NCBI RefSeq assembly: GCF_025061645.1
Contig: NZ_JANYMP010000026.1
Location: 1 to 64,000 of the forward strand
Origin: Umezawaea endophytica
GTDB lineage: Bacteria > Actinomycetota > Actinomycetes > Mycobacteriales > Pseudonocardiaceae
Reading direction: 5' to 3'
Length of the DNA: 64,000 nucleotides
Under the pieces are notes generated by a model. It saw only the letters and a list, made by a program, of their open reading frames with translations. It was not told the DNA's origin and made no database searches. Every line of letters begins with the position of its first letter. The first letter of the stretch is position 1. This document shows positions 30,963 to 38,897 of the stretch, in pieces. The translations under genes and the position numbers were made by a program.

Positions 30963-31589
30963 ATGACAGACGGCTTCACGTTGGCTGATCGGATCGTGGC
31001 CCTGCTGGGCCACTTCCCCAACGGGCTCACCGACGCGCAGATCGCGTCGCAGCTACGGGTCGTCCACGACCAGGTCAACTCGCGCTGCCGCACCCTGGCG
31101 GACGCGGGCATCCTGCACCGCGACGACTTCGGCCGCCCGGTGATGAACAGCCTGGTGACCGAGTTGCCGCGCGCCGCCATCAAGCGCAGCGCCGCGCACG
31201 AGTGGCACTGGGAGGGCAACGTCCTCGCGGAACTGGTCCGCTACTTCGAGATGGACGGCTGGGTGTTCCTGCGCGGCGACCGCGTCATGGCGCAACGCGG
31301 CGGCAGGCTCCTGCACGTGGAATCCCGCGGCTTCCCGACGAAGAAGTCCACATCGGACTCCAAACCGCCGCACCCCATGGAGCAGGCCGAGAGCTGGTAC
31401 GCCGACGCCCTGCTGAAGGTGCTGCGGCTGCGGCAGGACTGCCCCGACGACATCGTCGGCATCGGCCTGCCGGACTTCGTCTGCTACCGCGAACTGCTCG
31501 CCGACACCGCGGACGCCTTGCGCGCCATGCGCATCGACGTGTACCTGGTCCGCGCGGGCGGCTGCGTGGACGCGTTGTCGATCCACTAG
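30963..31589 (+). CDS. Winged-helix protein with putative PD-(D/E)xK-like nuclease domain
   Basis: The 208-residue protein starts with a winged helix: DRIVALLGHFPNGLTDAQIASQ, then VNSRCRTLADAGILHRD. The second half reads like a restriction-endonuclease-like core, WHWEGNVLAELVRYFEMDG, then LLHVESRGFPTKKS and AESWYADALLKVLRLRQD, ending IVGIGLPDFVCYRELL. The usual ExK is present as ESRG, so activity is uncertain. I recall similar proteins with EVKGYPS at that spot in actinomycetes, but cannot verify it here. Substrate unknown. A strong terminator follows it. Confidence 0.6.
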   Translation: MTDGFTLADRIVALLGHFPNGLTDAQIASQLRVVHDQVNSRCRTLADAGILHRDDFGRPVMNSLVTELPRAAIKRSAAHEWHWEGNVLAELVRYFEMDGWVFLRGDRVMAQRGGRLLHVESRGFPTKKSTSDSKPPHPMEQAESWYADALLKVLRLRQDCPDDIVGIGLPDFVCYRELLADTADALRAMRIDVYLVRAGGCVDALSIH

Positions 31590-31597
31590 GAATCGCG

Positions 31598-31638
31598 AAA
31601 CGGCGCCTGGCCCCCCTCGTGGGGACCAGGCGCCGTTT
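31598..31638. terminator. Bidirectional terminator between convergent genes
   Basis: A perfect 13-bp stem, aaacggcgcctgg at 31598-31610 with its complement at 31626-31638, encloses a 15-base loop. It is bounded by A-rich and T-rich ends, so it can work both ways. It lies between the stops at 31589 (+) and 31654 (-). Confidence 0.85.
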
Positions 31639-31653
31639 TCGCGTGCGACGACC

Positions 31654-33762
31654 TTACGCGGGCAGGGAAGCGACGCCCGGTTCGAGGAAGCGCTTGCCGG
31701 TGACCTTCTCCGAGATGCCCTCGCGGTCGAGGTACGGCGTGATGCCGCCCAGCCAGAACGGCCAGCCCGCGCCGAGGATCATGCAGAGGTCGATGTCCTT
31801 CGCCTCGGCGACGACGCCCTCGTCCAGCATGAGCCGGATCTCCTCGGCCAGGCCCTCCAACGCGCGCGCCTTGACCTGGTCGGCGGTCAGCGGCTGGTCG
31901 CCGAACTCCCAGAGCGCGGCGACCTCGGGGTCGACGGTCTGGTTGCCCTGGGCGTCCCACTGCCACACCGCGGTCTTGCCCGCGGCGACGAACCTCTTCA
32001 TGTTGGGGCTGACGCTGAAGCGGTCCGGGAACGCGTCGTGCATCGTCTCGGACACGTGCAGCGCCACGGCGGAACCGACGAGCTGCAACAGGATCAGCGG
32101 CGACATCGGCAGGCCGAGCGGCTCGGTCGCCTTGTCGGCCACCTCGAACGGCGTGCCCTCGTCGATGGACTTCACGACCTCGCCCATGAAGCGGGTGAGG
32201 AGGCGGTTCACGACGAACGACGGGGCGTCCTTCACCAGCACGCAGGACTTCTTGAGCTGCTTGCCGACCGAGAACGCGGTGGCGAGCGTGGCGTCGTCGG
32301 TCTGCTCGGCGCGCACGATCTCCACCAGCGGCATGACCGCGACCGGGTTGAAGAAGTGGAAGCCCACGACCCGCTCCGGGTGCGCCAGCTTCGACGCCAT
32401 GTCCGTGATGGACAGCGACGAGGTGTTGGTCGCGAGGATCGCCTCCGGCGACACGTGCTCCTCGACCTCGGCGAACACCTGCTGCTTCACCGCGAGGTCC
32501 TCGAACACGGCCTCGATGACGAAGTCGGCGTCGGAGAACGACGCCTTGTCCAGCGAGCCGGACACGAGCGCCTTGAGGCGGTTCGCCTCGTCGGGCGACA
32601 CGCGCTTCTTGCCGAGCAGCTTGTCCACTTCGGAGTGGACGTAGCCGACGCCCTTGTCCACCCGCGCCTGGTCGATGTCGGTCAGCACGACCGGCACGTG
32701 CAGGCGGCGGGCGAACAGCAGCGCCATCTGCGACGCCATCAGACCGGCGCCCACGACGCCGACCTTGGTGATCTTGCGCGCGAGTTCCTTGTCCGGCGCG
32801 CCGGCGGGCTTCTTGGCCCGCTTCTGCACCAGGCCGAACGAGTACAGGCTGGACCGCAGCGTGTCGGTCATCAGCACGTCGGTCATGAACCTGGTCTCGG
32901 CCTCGTAGCCGCGGTCCAGGTCGTTCTCGCGCGCCAGCTCCAGCAGCTCCAGCGCCTTGAGCGCGCCGGGCGACGCGCCCTTGGTCTTGCCGTGCACGAT
33001 CGCCTTCGCGCGCGCCACGGCGGCGTCCCAGCCCTCGCCGCGGTCGATCTCCTTGCGCGGCGGGGTGATCTCGCCCGCGAGCACCTTCGACAGCCAGGCG
33101 AACGACTGCTCCAGGTAGTCGGCGGAGTCGAAGACGGCGTCCACGATGCCCATCGTCCCGGCCTGCGCGGGCTTGAGCATCTTGTTCTGGTTCAACGCGT
33201 TCTCGAAGATCACGGTGACCGCGTCGTTCGCGCCGATCAGGTTCGGCAGTAGCTGCGTGCCGCCCCAGCCGGGGAACAGGCCGAGGAACAGCTCGGGCAG
33301 CGCCACGGCCGCCGCGTTGGACGCCAGCGTCCGGTAGTGGCAGGACAGCGCCAGCTCCAGGCCGCCGCCCATGACCGCGCCGTTGACGAACGCGAAGGTG
33401 GGGACCTCCGAGTCGGTGAACCTGCGGAACACCGCGTGGCCGATCTCGCCAATCAGGTCGGCTTCCGCGCGCTGGTCGCCGCTCACGGCGCCCAGGTCGG
33501 CGCCCACGGCGAAGATCAGCGGCTTGCCGGTGACGACGATCGCGGCGGGCTCGGCCGCCGCGGCCTCGTCGAACGCGGCGCCGAGGCTGAGGAGCCCCCG
33601 CACGCCGAACGTCGACGGGCGGGTGTGGTCCAGGCCGTTGTCGATGGTGATGACGGCGACCTTGCCCCGGACACCGGGCACGTCGACCAAGCGGGCGACG
33701 GCGCTCGTCACGACCTCGTCGGGGTACCGCGTCGCGGCCTCGTCAAGGGAAAGCGTGCTCAC
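31654..33762 (-). CDS. fadJ: FadJ/FadB-like enoyl-CoA hydratase/3-hydroxyacyl-CoA dehydrogenase
   Basis: The 702-residue beta-oxidation multienzyme has an N-terminal crotonase domain: VNGAVMGGGLELALSCH near residue 125 and ELFLGLFPGWGGTQLLP near 155. A NAD-binding HAD domain follows, with KVGVVGAGLMASQMALLF near 345, then LATNTSSLSITDMA, VGFHFFNPVAVMPLVEI and the C-terminal HAD domain (FVVNRLLTRFMGEVVK). It hydrates and oxidises acyl-CoA to 3-ketoacyl-CoA in the cytoplasm. GTG 33762 overlaps the thiolase stop by 4 bases, so both are made together, as fadAB pairs are. Confidence 0.92.
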   Translation of the reverse strand: MSTLSLDEAATRYPDEVVTSAVARLVDVPGVRGKVAVITIDNGLDHTRPSTFGVRGLLSLGAAFDEAAAAEPAAIVVTGKPLIFAVGADLGAVSGDQRAEADLIGEIGHAVFRRFTDSEVPTFAFVNGAVMGGGLELALSCHYRTLASNAAAVALPELFLGLFPGWGGTQLLPNLIGANDAVTVIFENALNQNKMLKPAQAGTMGIVDAVFDSADYLEQSFAWLSKVLAGEITPPRKEIDRGEGWDAAVARAKAIVHGKTKGASPGALKALELLELARENDLDRGYEAETRFMTDVLMTDTLRSSLYSFGLVQKRAKKPAGAPDKELARKITKVGVVGAGLMASQMALLFARRLHVPVVLTDIDQARVDKGVGYVHSEVDKLLGKKRVSPDEANRLKALVSGSLDKASFSDADFVIEAVFEDLAVKQQVFAEVEEHVSPEAILATNTSSLSITDMASKLAHPERVVGFHFFNPVAVMPLVEIVRAEQTDDATLATAFSVGKQLKKSCVLVKDAPSFVVNRLLTRFMGEVVKSIDEGTPFEVADKATEPLGLPMSPLILLQLVGSAVALHVSETMHDAFPDRFSVSPNMKRFVAAGKTAVWQWDAQGNQTVDPEVAALWEFGDQPLTADQVKARALEGLAEEIRLMLDEGVVAEAKDIDLCMILGAGWPFWLGGITPYLDREGISEKVTGKRFLEPGVASLPA

Positions 33763-35003
33763 TTGGTCTCTCCCGTCCAGAGGGGGTTCTCCCAGATCAC
33801 GGTGCCGCCCATGCCGATGCCGATGCACATGGAGGTGAGGCCGTAGCGCACGTCGGGGCGCTCGGCGAACTGCCGGGAAAGCTGCGTCATGAGGCGCACG
33901 CCCGACGAGGCCAGCGGGTGGCCGGTCGCGATGGCGCCGCCCCACTGGTTCACGCGGGGGTCGTCGTCCTTGATGCCGAAGTGGTCGAGGAACGCCAGCA
34001 CCTGCACGGCGAACGCCTCGTTGATCTCGAACAGGCCGATGTCGTCGATGGTCAGGCCCGCGCGCTTGAGGGCCTTCTCCGTCGCGGGCACCGGGCCGAT
34101 GCCCATGACCTCGGGCTCGACGCCCAGGAACGAGTAGCCGACCATCCGCATGCCGACGGGGAGGCCCAGTTCGCGGGCGGTCTCCTCCTCGGCCAGGATG
34201 CAGCCGGTCGCGCCGTCGTTCAGACCGGCCGCGTTGCCCGCGGTGATCCGGCCGTGCGGGCGGAACGGGGTCTTGAGCTTGGCCAGGTCGTCCAGCGAGG
34301 TGCCGGGGCGCGGCGGCTCGTCGGCCGAGGCGAGGCCCCAGCCCTTCTCCGCGGAGCGGGTGGCCACCGGCACGAGCTCGGGGCCGATCTTGCCCGCCGC
34401 GACCGCGTCGGCGTACTTGGCCTGCGAGGCCACGGCGTACGCGTCGGTGCGGTCCTTGGTGATGTCCGGGAACCGGTCGTGCAGGTTCTCCGCGGTCTGG
34501 CCCATGACCAGCGCGGAGGTGTCCACGATCCGGTCCGCGATGAAGCGCGGGTTCGGGTCGACGCCCTCGCCCATCGGGTGGCGGCCCATGTGCTCGACGC
34601 CGCCCGCGATGACCACGTCGTAGGCGCCGAACGCGATGCCGCTCGCGGCGGTCGTCACGGCCGTCATGGCGCCCGCGCACATGCGGTCCACGGAGTAGCC
34701 GGGCACGGACTTGGGCAGCCCCGCCAGCAGCGCCGCGGTGCGGCCCAGGGTGAGGCCCTGGTCGCCGATCTGCGTCGTGGCCGCGATGGCGACCTCGTCG
34801 ACGCGCTCGGGCGGCAGTTCGGGGTGGCGCCGCAGCAGTTCGCGGATCACCTTGACCACCAAGTCGTCGGCGCGGGTCTCCGCGAAGATCCCCTTGGGTC
34901 CGGCCTTGCCGAACGGCGTGCGGACGCCCTCGACGAAGACCACGTTCCGAACGCCACGAGCCACGTCGTGTCCGCTCGGTGCCGGCGCTGCTGGTGCGGC
35001 CAC
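33759..35003 (-). CDS. fadA: Acetyl-CoA acyltransferase (3-ketoacyl-CoA thiolase)
   Basis: The 414-residue thiolase has the nucleophile Cys in SVDRMCAGAMTAVT (about residue 115), GHPLASSGVRLMTQ (about 360) and the C-terminal SMCIGIGMGGTV (about 395). The first residues (APAAPAPSGHDVARG) are an extra leader before VRNVVFVEGVRTPFGK. The start is GTG 35003 with ggaggag just upstream; the frame to 35087 is not supported. It cleaves 3-ketoacyl-CoA to acetyl-CoA and a shorter acyl-CoA, using the product of the overlapping fadJ gene. A palindromic operator candidate lies about 100 bases upstream. Confidence 0.93.
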   Translation of the reverse strand: MAAPAAPAPSGHDVARGVRNVVFVEGVRTPFGKAGPKGIFAETRADDLVVKVIRELLRRHPELPPERVDEVAIAATTQIGDQGLTLGRTAALLAGLPKSVPGYSVDRMCAGAMTAVTTAASGIAFGAYDVVIAGGVEHMGRHPMGEGVDPNPRFIADRIVDTSALVMGQTAENLHDRFPDITKDRTDAYAVASQAKYADAVAAGKIGPELVPVATRSAEKGWGLASADEPPRPGTSLDDLAKLKTPFRPHGRITAGNAAGLNDGATGCILAEEETARELGLPVGMRMVGYSFLGVEPEVMGIGPVPATEKALKRAGLTIDDIGLFEINEAFAVQVLAFLDHFGIKDDDPRVNQWGGAIATGHPLASSGVRLMTQLSRQFAERPDVRYGLTSMCIGIGMGGTVIWENPLWTGETK

Positions 35004-35101
35004 GGCGTCTCCTCCACGTTGAGCTGACTGGAAAGTTCGTCCGGCGGTCGCGGCGGCGGAACGCACGCCGCTACCAGCCGGTAACACTGACTTTAGACCT
35101 C

Positions 35102-35117
35102 GTTACTGGTCAGTAAC
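35102..35117. promoter_or_regulatory. Palindromic operator candidate upstream of fadAJ
   Basis: The sequence gttactggtcagtaac is a 7-bp inverted repeat with a 2-base centre, about 100 bases upstream of the fadA start. Its size and symmetry fit a TetR- or GntR-type fatty-acid repressor site; the regulator is not in the window. Confidence 0.5.
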
Positions 35118-35145
35118 CACTGTGGTGGCACTGTCGATCGCGTCA

Positions 35146-35168
35146 CACCTACGGTGACACCGTAGGTG
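35146..35168 (-). terminator. Hairpin at the end of the ABA4-like membrane operon
   Basis: The 9-bp stem cacctacgg/ccgtaggtg with a 5-base loop overlaps the last codons and stop of the ABA4-like gene (stop at 35149). There is no T run, as is common in high-GC actinomycete terminators. Confidence 0.5.
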
Positions 35169-35595
35169 CGGGCTCCTCCCGGCGCGCCCAGAGCGCGCGA
35201 ACGGGCAGGAACAGGAGCAGTCCGATGGGTGACGCGAGGATGGTGACGAGCAGGATCGGCGCCATCACCAGCGGGTGGATGTCCAGCTCACGGCTCTGCC
35301 GGTACATCCAGCGGCCGACGAACAGGTCCCACGCGATGAAGTGCGCCCAGCCCAGCGCGGTGCCCTCGGGTGTGCCGAGGAACTCCGCCAGCGGGCCGAG
35401 CGCGGGCGCCGACACGGCCGCCCACAGCTCGGGGAGGTTCGCGATGGCCAGCACGAGGTAGATGAGCGCGGGCGGCACGACGACCAGCGGCGACGCGATG
35501 ACCTTCGCGGTCGTACCCCACTTCGGTGCGAGGATCATCAGCGCCCAGAACGGCACGGCGACCAGGAAGGTGATCGAGAAGAGGAACTGGGTCAT
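35149..35595 (-). CDS. ABA4-like (DUF4281) membrane protein
   Basis: The 148-residue integral membrane protein has four helices, including FSITFLVAVPFWALMILAP, LVVVPPALIYLVLAIANLP and MAPILLVTILASPIGLLLFL. It carries the ABA4-like family pattern GWAHFIAWDLFVGRWMYRQS before the last helix. The plant relative is needed for neoxanthin synthesis; bacterial members are uncharacterised. Its ATG overlaps the previous stop as ATGA, so it is coupled to the larger membrane protein 35592-36524, and the two probably work together in the membrane. Confidence 0.8.
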   Translation of the reverse strand: MTQFLFSITFLVAVPFWALMILAPKWGTTAKVIASPLVVVPPALIYLVLAIANLPELWAAVSAPALGPLAEFLGTPEGTALGWAHFIAWDLFVGRWMYRQSRELDIHPLVMAPILLVTILASPIGLLLFLPVRALWARREEPAPTVSP

Positions 35596-36524
35596 GCCTG
35601 CACCGCCGCGGTAGTGGGCTTGAGCGCTCGCACGACGCCGAGGCCGGTCACGGCCAGCAGGGCGGCGAGCGCGATGAGGGTGGGCGCGTCGGGGCTCGTG
35701 ACGGCCTGTCCGCGCAGGGACTGCCAGAGCGTGAGCGCGAACAGCCCGGCGTACAGCCCGGCCGCGAGTCGGACGAGCTGCGCACGGGTGCGCTCGTCGG
35801 CGAGCCTGGGGGAGCGGACGAACCCGAGCGCCGCGGCGAACAGGGGGAGCGCCTGGAGGGCGTGCATGCCGAAGAAGTGCGGGACGCGCAGGTCGCCGCC
35901 GGTGGTGTTCCAGCCCGTCGCCGCCATCGACGGACCGCCGTCCGGCACGCCGACGCTGTGCCCGCCGATGACGCCGTTGACGCCCTTGGAGATGTCCTGG
36001 ATCTGGTCCGGCGTGGGGACCAGCATCAGGAAGCCGACGGACAGGCCCGCGACCGAGATCAGCAGGCCGTACCGCAGCGCGGTGCCCGCGACCTTGTCGA
36101 CGAACTTGCTGAACGCGACGAGCATCGCGATCACCGCGGTCGACGTCCACAGGAACATGACGCTCAGGCCCATCGCGATGAACAGCGCGCGGTCGAAGGC
36201 CGTGCTGACGTTGAAGTGGCTGTGCTGCCCGCGGGCCGCCTGCCCGACGATGATCACCATCTCGATGGTGCTGGTGACCGCGATGATCGTGCCGAGCGGC
36301 TTGCCGACCTTCCGCGCCTTGGTGGGGAGGCTGAGCGCCCAGGAGAGCGTCACGCCGTAGAGGGCGAACGAGACGGCGAACTTGAACGGCTTGAACCAGA
36401 TCGGCGCGCCGTCGAGGGTGCGGTCGTCCACGAGCATCGCGAGACCGGTGATCGGGACGAGGGCGACCATGACGAGCGTGAAGAGCATCAGCGGCGTGTG
36501 CCAGCCCAAGGCTTTGCGCAGCAT
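35592..36524 (-). CDS. Multi-pass membrane protein, unknown function
   Basis: The 310-residue protein has about eight hydrophobic helices. It begins MLRKALGWHTPLMLFTLVM and VDDRTLDGAPIWFKPFKFAV, continues with ALYGVTLSWALSLPTKARKV and VSTAFDRALFIAMGLSVMFLW, and ends with a helix at TLIALAALLAVTGLGVVRAL. The FKPFKFAVS region and conserved His residues (LGWHT, HFNVS, PHFFGMHALQALP) could bind a cofactor, but I do not know the function. ATG 36524 has gggag six bases upstream. It is divergent from a MerR-type regulator and coupled to an ABA4-like gene. Confidence 0.75.
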   Translation of the reverse strand: MLRKALGWHTPLMLFTLVMVALVPITGLAMLVDDRTLDGAPIWFKPFKFAVSFALYGVTLSWALSLPTKARKVGKPLGTIIAVTSTIEMVIIVGQAARGQHSHFNVSTAFDRALFIAMGLSVMFLWTSTAVIAMLVAFSKFVDKVAGTALRYGLLISVAGLSVGFLMLVPTPDQIQDISKGVNGVIGGHSVGVPDGGPSMAATGWNTTGGDLRVPHFFGMHALQALPLFAAALGFVRSPRLADERTRAQLVRLAAGLYAGLFALTLWQSLRGQAVTSPDAPTLIALAALLAVTGLGVVRALKPTTAAVQA

Positions 36525-36540
36525 CGGCGGCTCCCATTCT

Positions 36541-36580
36541 GGATAGTGACACTTTCTACTATCAGGAAGGTAGACTATCC
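36541..36580. promoter_or_regulatory. MerR-type divergent operator/promoter
   Basis: Between the membrane operon and the MerR gene lie nested dyads: ggatagt (36541-36547) with actatcc (36574-36580), and tctac (36555-36559) with gtaga (36570-36574). A + strand candidate promoter gtgaca (36546-36551) and tagact (36571-36576) is separated by 19 bases, the long spacer of MerR-controlled promoters. Confidence 0.6.
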
Positions 36581-36611
36581 ATGTTGGGCCGGCTACGCGA
36601 GAGGGGTGTCC

Positions 36612-37232
36612 GTGCGGATCTCGGAGTTGAGCAGGAGCAGCGGCGTCCCCGTGCCGACGATCAAGTACTACCTGCGCGAGGGGCTGCTGCCCTCCGGCGA
36701 GCGGACCGGCCGCAACCAGGCGGCCTACGGCGGCGAGCACCTGCGGAGGCTGAAGCTCGTGCGCGCGCTCGTGGACGTCGGGGGACTGTCGATCGCCGCG
36801 GTCGGCGACGTCATCGACGTGCTGGAGGCCTCCGACGTGGTCACCCACCAGGTGCTGGGGGTCGTGCAGCGCAGCATGGGCTCCGACGACCCTCCCGAGG
36901 CCGACCGGGCGGCCCAGGACGAGGTGCGCGACTTCCTCGCCCGCCGCGGCTGGGAGACCATGGCGGACGACCCGGCCGCGCGCTCGCTCGCGGGAGTGGT
37001 GGCGACGGCCCGCAAGCTCGGCCACCACCGCTTCGCCGCGCAGCTCGACGCCTACGCCGAGGCGTCCGTCGGCATCGCGCGCCAGGACCTCGACTACGTG
37101 CTGCTGCACTCCGAGGTGGACGACGTCCTCGAGAGCATGGTGATCGCGACCGTCCTGGGTGACGCCGCGCTCGTCGCGTTGCGCAAGCTCGCCCAGCGCG
37201 ACGCGTCGGCCCGACTCCTCGGCGAGGAGTGA
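36612..37232 (+). CDS. MerR-family transcriptional regulator
   Basis: The 206-residue regulator opens with the winged helix VRISELSRSSGVPVPTIKYYLREGLLP and continues NQAAYGGEHLRRLKLVRALVD, both typical of MerR. A helical domain of about 110 residues follows with no Cys-rich metal site (DFLARRGWETMADDPAARSL; LDYVLLHSEVDDVLESMVIATVLG), so it probably senses an organic ligand. GTG 36612 has a gagagggg site; GTG 36606 is in frame too. It probably controls itself and the divergent membrane operon through the 36541-36580 dyads. Confidence 0.85.
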   Translation: MRISELSRSSGVPVPTIKYYLREGLLPSGERTGRNQAAYGGEHLRRLKLVRALVDVGGLSIAAVGDVIDVLEASDVVTHQVLGVVQRSMGSDDPPEADRAAQDEVRDFLARRGWETMADDPAARSLAGVVATARKLGHHRFAAQLDAYAEASVGIARQDLDYVLLHSEVDDVLESMVIATVLGDAALVALRKLAQRDASARLLGEE

Positions 37233-37242
37233 GCCCAGGAGA

Positions 37243-37461
37243 TCAGGCCGCACGGAAGGAACGGGTGCCGCGAGCCCGCGCCCTGGCCGTGACGGGAGGG
37301 CGTTCGGGCTGGACCACGAGGTGGTGCGCACGGGCGAGGACCGCCGCGACGGCGGGTTCGGCGCGCGTGGGGAGATCGGTGGCGGGCACGACACCCGCGG
37401 CGGCGAGCGAGACCAGGACTGGCATCAGCGGCGGGTGCCACCGGACGATCTTGCGGAACAT
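37243..37461 (-). pseudogene. Short ORF resembling the start of the 36524 membrane protein
   Basis: A 72-codon frame starts MFRKIVRWHPPLMPVLVSL, a close echo of MLRKALGWHTPLMLFTLVM of the membrane protein encoded at 35592-36524. After about 30 residues the resemblance ends in an Arg/Ala-rich sequence without further helices. ATG 37461 has gagg five bases upstream, so it may still be translated. I read it as a truncated paralogue or fragment left by duplication; a genuine small membrane protein cannot be excluded. It ends 10 bases from the convergent MerR stop. Confidence 0.5.
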
Positions 37462-37521
37462 TCCGACCTCGCAGTGCCGAGTTGGCCGACGATCGCCAAG
37501 TGAATCGGCACCGCACCGCTT

Positions 37522-37575
37522 CCACTACCCCTGACCTGCGCGTTGGTCCACTCAGGTCAGGGATAGGGGTAGTGG
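37522..37575 (-). terminator. Long imperfect hairpin downstream of rnd
   Basis: The arms ccactaccc (37522-37530) and gggtagtgg (37567-37575) enclose a second pair tgacctg (37532-37538) and caggtca (37553-37559). The structure abuts the rnd stop at 37577 and probably ends that transcript; no T run is seen. Confidence 0.55.
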
Positions 37576-37576
37576 G

Positions 37577-38830
37577 TCACTCAGTAGGGGGTGGCGGCGG
37601 CTGAAGCGCCTCCGCGAGGGCGTCGGCGGTCAGGTCGACCTGCCAACGCCGGGCGCCGCCGTCCAGCAGCGCCCGTTCCACCCCGGCCGGGGTGAGGTCC
37701 TCCGGGGGCTGCCAGCAGGTGCGGCGCACCAGGTCCGGCAGCAGGAGGTTCTCCACGGGCAGGGTGTTCGCCTCGGCGATGGCCGTCAGCGCCGCCCGGA
37801 CAGCGGCCAACCGCAACGCCGCCGCCGGGTCCTTGTCGGACCAGCGGTTGGCGGGCGGAGGACCGTCGTGGTGGGGTGATGGCTCCGGCAACTCGGTGCG
37901 CGGCAGCGCGGCCGCGCGCTGCAAGGCGCCCAGCCACGTGCCCACCATGCGCCGTTGCGCCCGCCCGCGGAACACGGGGAGCGCAAGAAGCGCCGCTTCG
38001 TCCACGGGATTGCGGACGGCGGCGTCGACGAGCGCGGCGTCGGGCAGCACTCGACCGGGCGCGATGTCCCGTTCCCTGGCGACCGAATCCCTGGTCTCCC
38101 ACAACGCGCGCACCGCGGCCAACTGCCGCGGGTTGCGGATGCGGTGGATACCGGAGGTCCGGCGCCACGGCTCGGCACGAGGACGACTCAGCGGCGCGTT
38201 GCGCGCCGCCTCGAACTCCTCGTGCGCCCATTCGAGCTTGCCCTGTCGTTTGAGCTCCTGCTCGAGCACGTCGCGCAGCTCGATCAGGAGTTCGACGTCG
38301 AGCGCCGCGTAGTTCAGCCAGTCGGCGGGAAGGGGGCGGCGCGACCAGTCGGCCGCGCCGTGCCCCTTCTCCAGCCTGTAGCCGAGCAAGCGCTCGACGA
38401 GTGTGCCCAGAGCGACCCGTTCGAAACCGGCTAGCCTGCCCGCCAGCTCGGTGTCGAACAGGACGCTCGGATGGAGGTCGAGTTCGGCGAGGCACGGCAG
38501 GTCTTGCGACGCCGCGTGCAGCACCCACTCGGTTCCTTCCAGCGCTTCGACCAGCGGGTCGAGCCGACCACCTAGGGCGATCGGATCGACCAGCACGGTT
38601 CCAGCGCCTTCCCGGCGCAGTTGCACCAGGTAGGCACGTTGCGAGTAGCGGTAGCCCGAGGCTCGCTCGGTGTCCACCGCGACCGGACCCTTCGCCCCGG
38701 CGAGAGCCGTAGCTGCTCGCCGGAGCGCTGACAGGTCGGACACCACTGGCGGAACCCCCTCTGCGGGTTCCGTCAGCGGCACCGGATCTGCTCCGGTTGG
38801 TTCGGTTGGCTCGTCGGCGGGTACGTCCAC
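37577..38830 (-). CDS. rnd: Ribonuclease D (DEDDy 3'-5' exonuclease with HRDC domain)
   Basis: The 417-residue protein has all DEDDy motifs: Exo I VAVDTERASGYRY (about residue 50), Exo II WVLHAASQDLPCL (about 105), LFDTELAGRLAG and Exo III YAALDVELLIEL (about 175, with Tyr and Asp). An HRDC helical domain spans about 215-290 (LAAVRALWETRDSVARERDI), followed by a divergent second HRDC-like C-terminus. It trims tRNA and other structured RNA precursors. GTG 38830 is preceded by no rival start. The extended acidic N-terminus is usual in actinomycetes. Confidence 0.92.
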   Translation of the reverse strand: MDVPADEPTEPTGADPVPLTEPAEGVPPVVSDLSALRRAATALAGAKGPVAVDTERASGYRYSQRAYLVQLRREGAGTVLVDPIALGGRLDPLVEALEGTEWVLHAASQDLPCLAELDLHPSVLFDTELAGRLAGFERVALGTLVERLLGYRLEKGHGAADWSRRPLPADWLNYAALDVELLIELRDVLEQELKRQGKLEWAHEEFEAARNAPLSRPRAEPWRRTSGIHRIRNPRQLAAVRALWETRDSVARERDIAPGRVLPDAALVDAAVRNPVDEAALLALPVFRGRAQRRMVGTWLGALQRAAALPRTELPEPSPHHDGPPPANRWSDKDPAAALRLAAVRAALTAIAEANTLPVENLLLPDLVRRTCWQPPEDLTPAGVERALLDGGARRWQVDLTADALAEALQPPPPPTE

Positions 38831-38897
38831 GACGGATGACCCTATGACGAACGTCCCGCTCGCGGGTGTATCAGGCCGGTTCAGTGCGTCGACCAGC

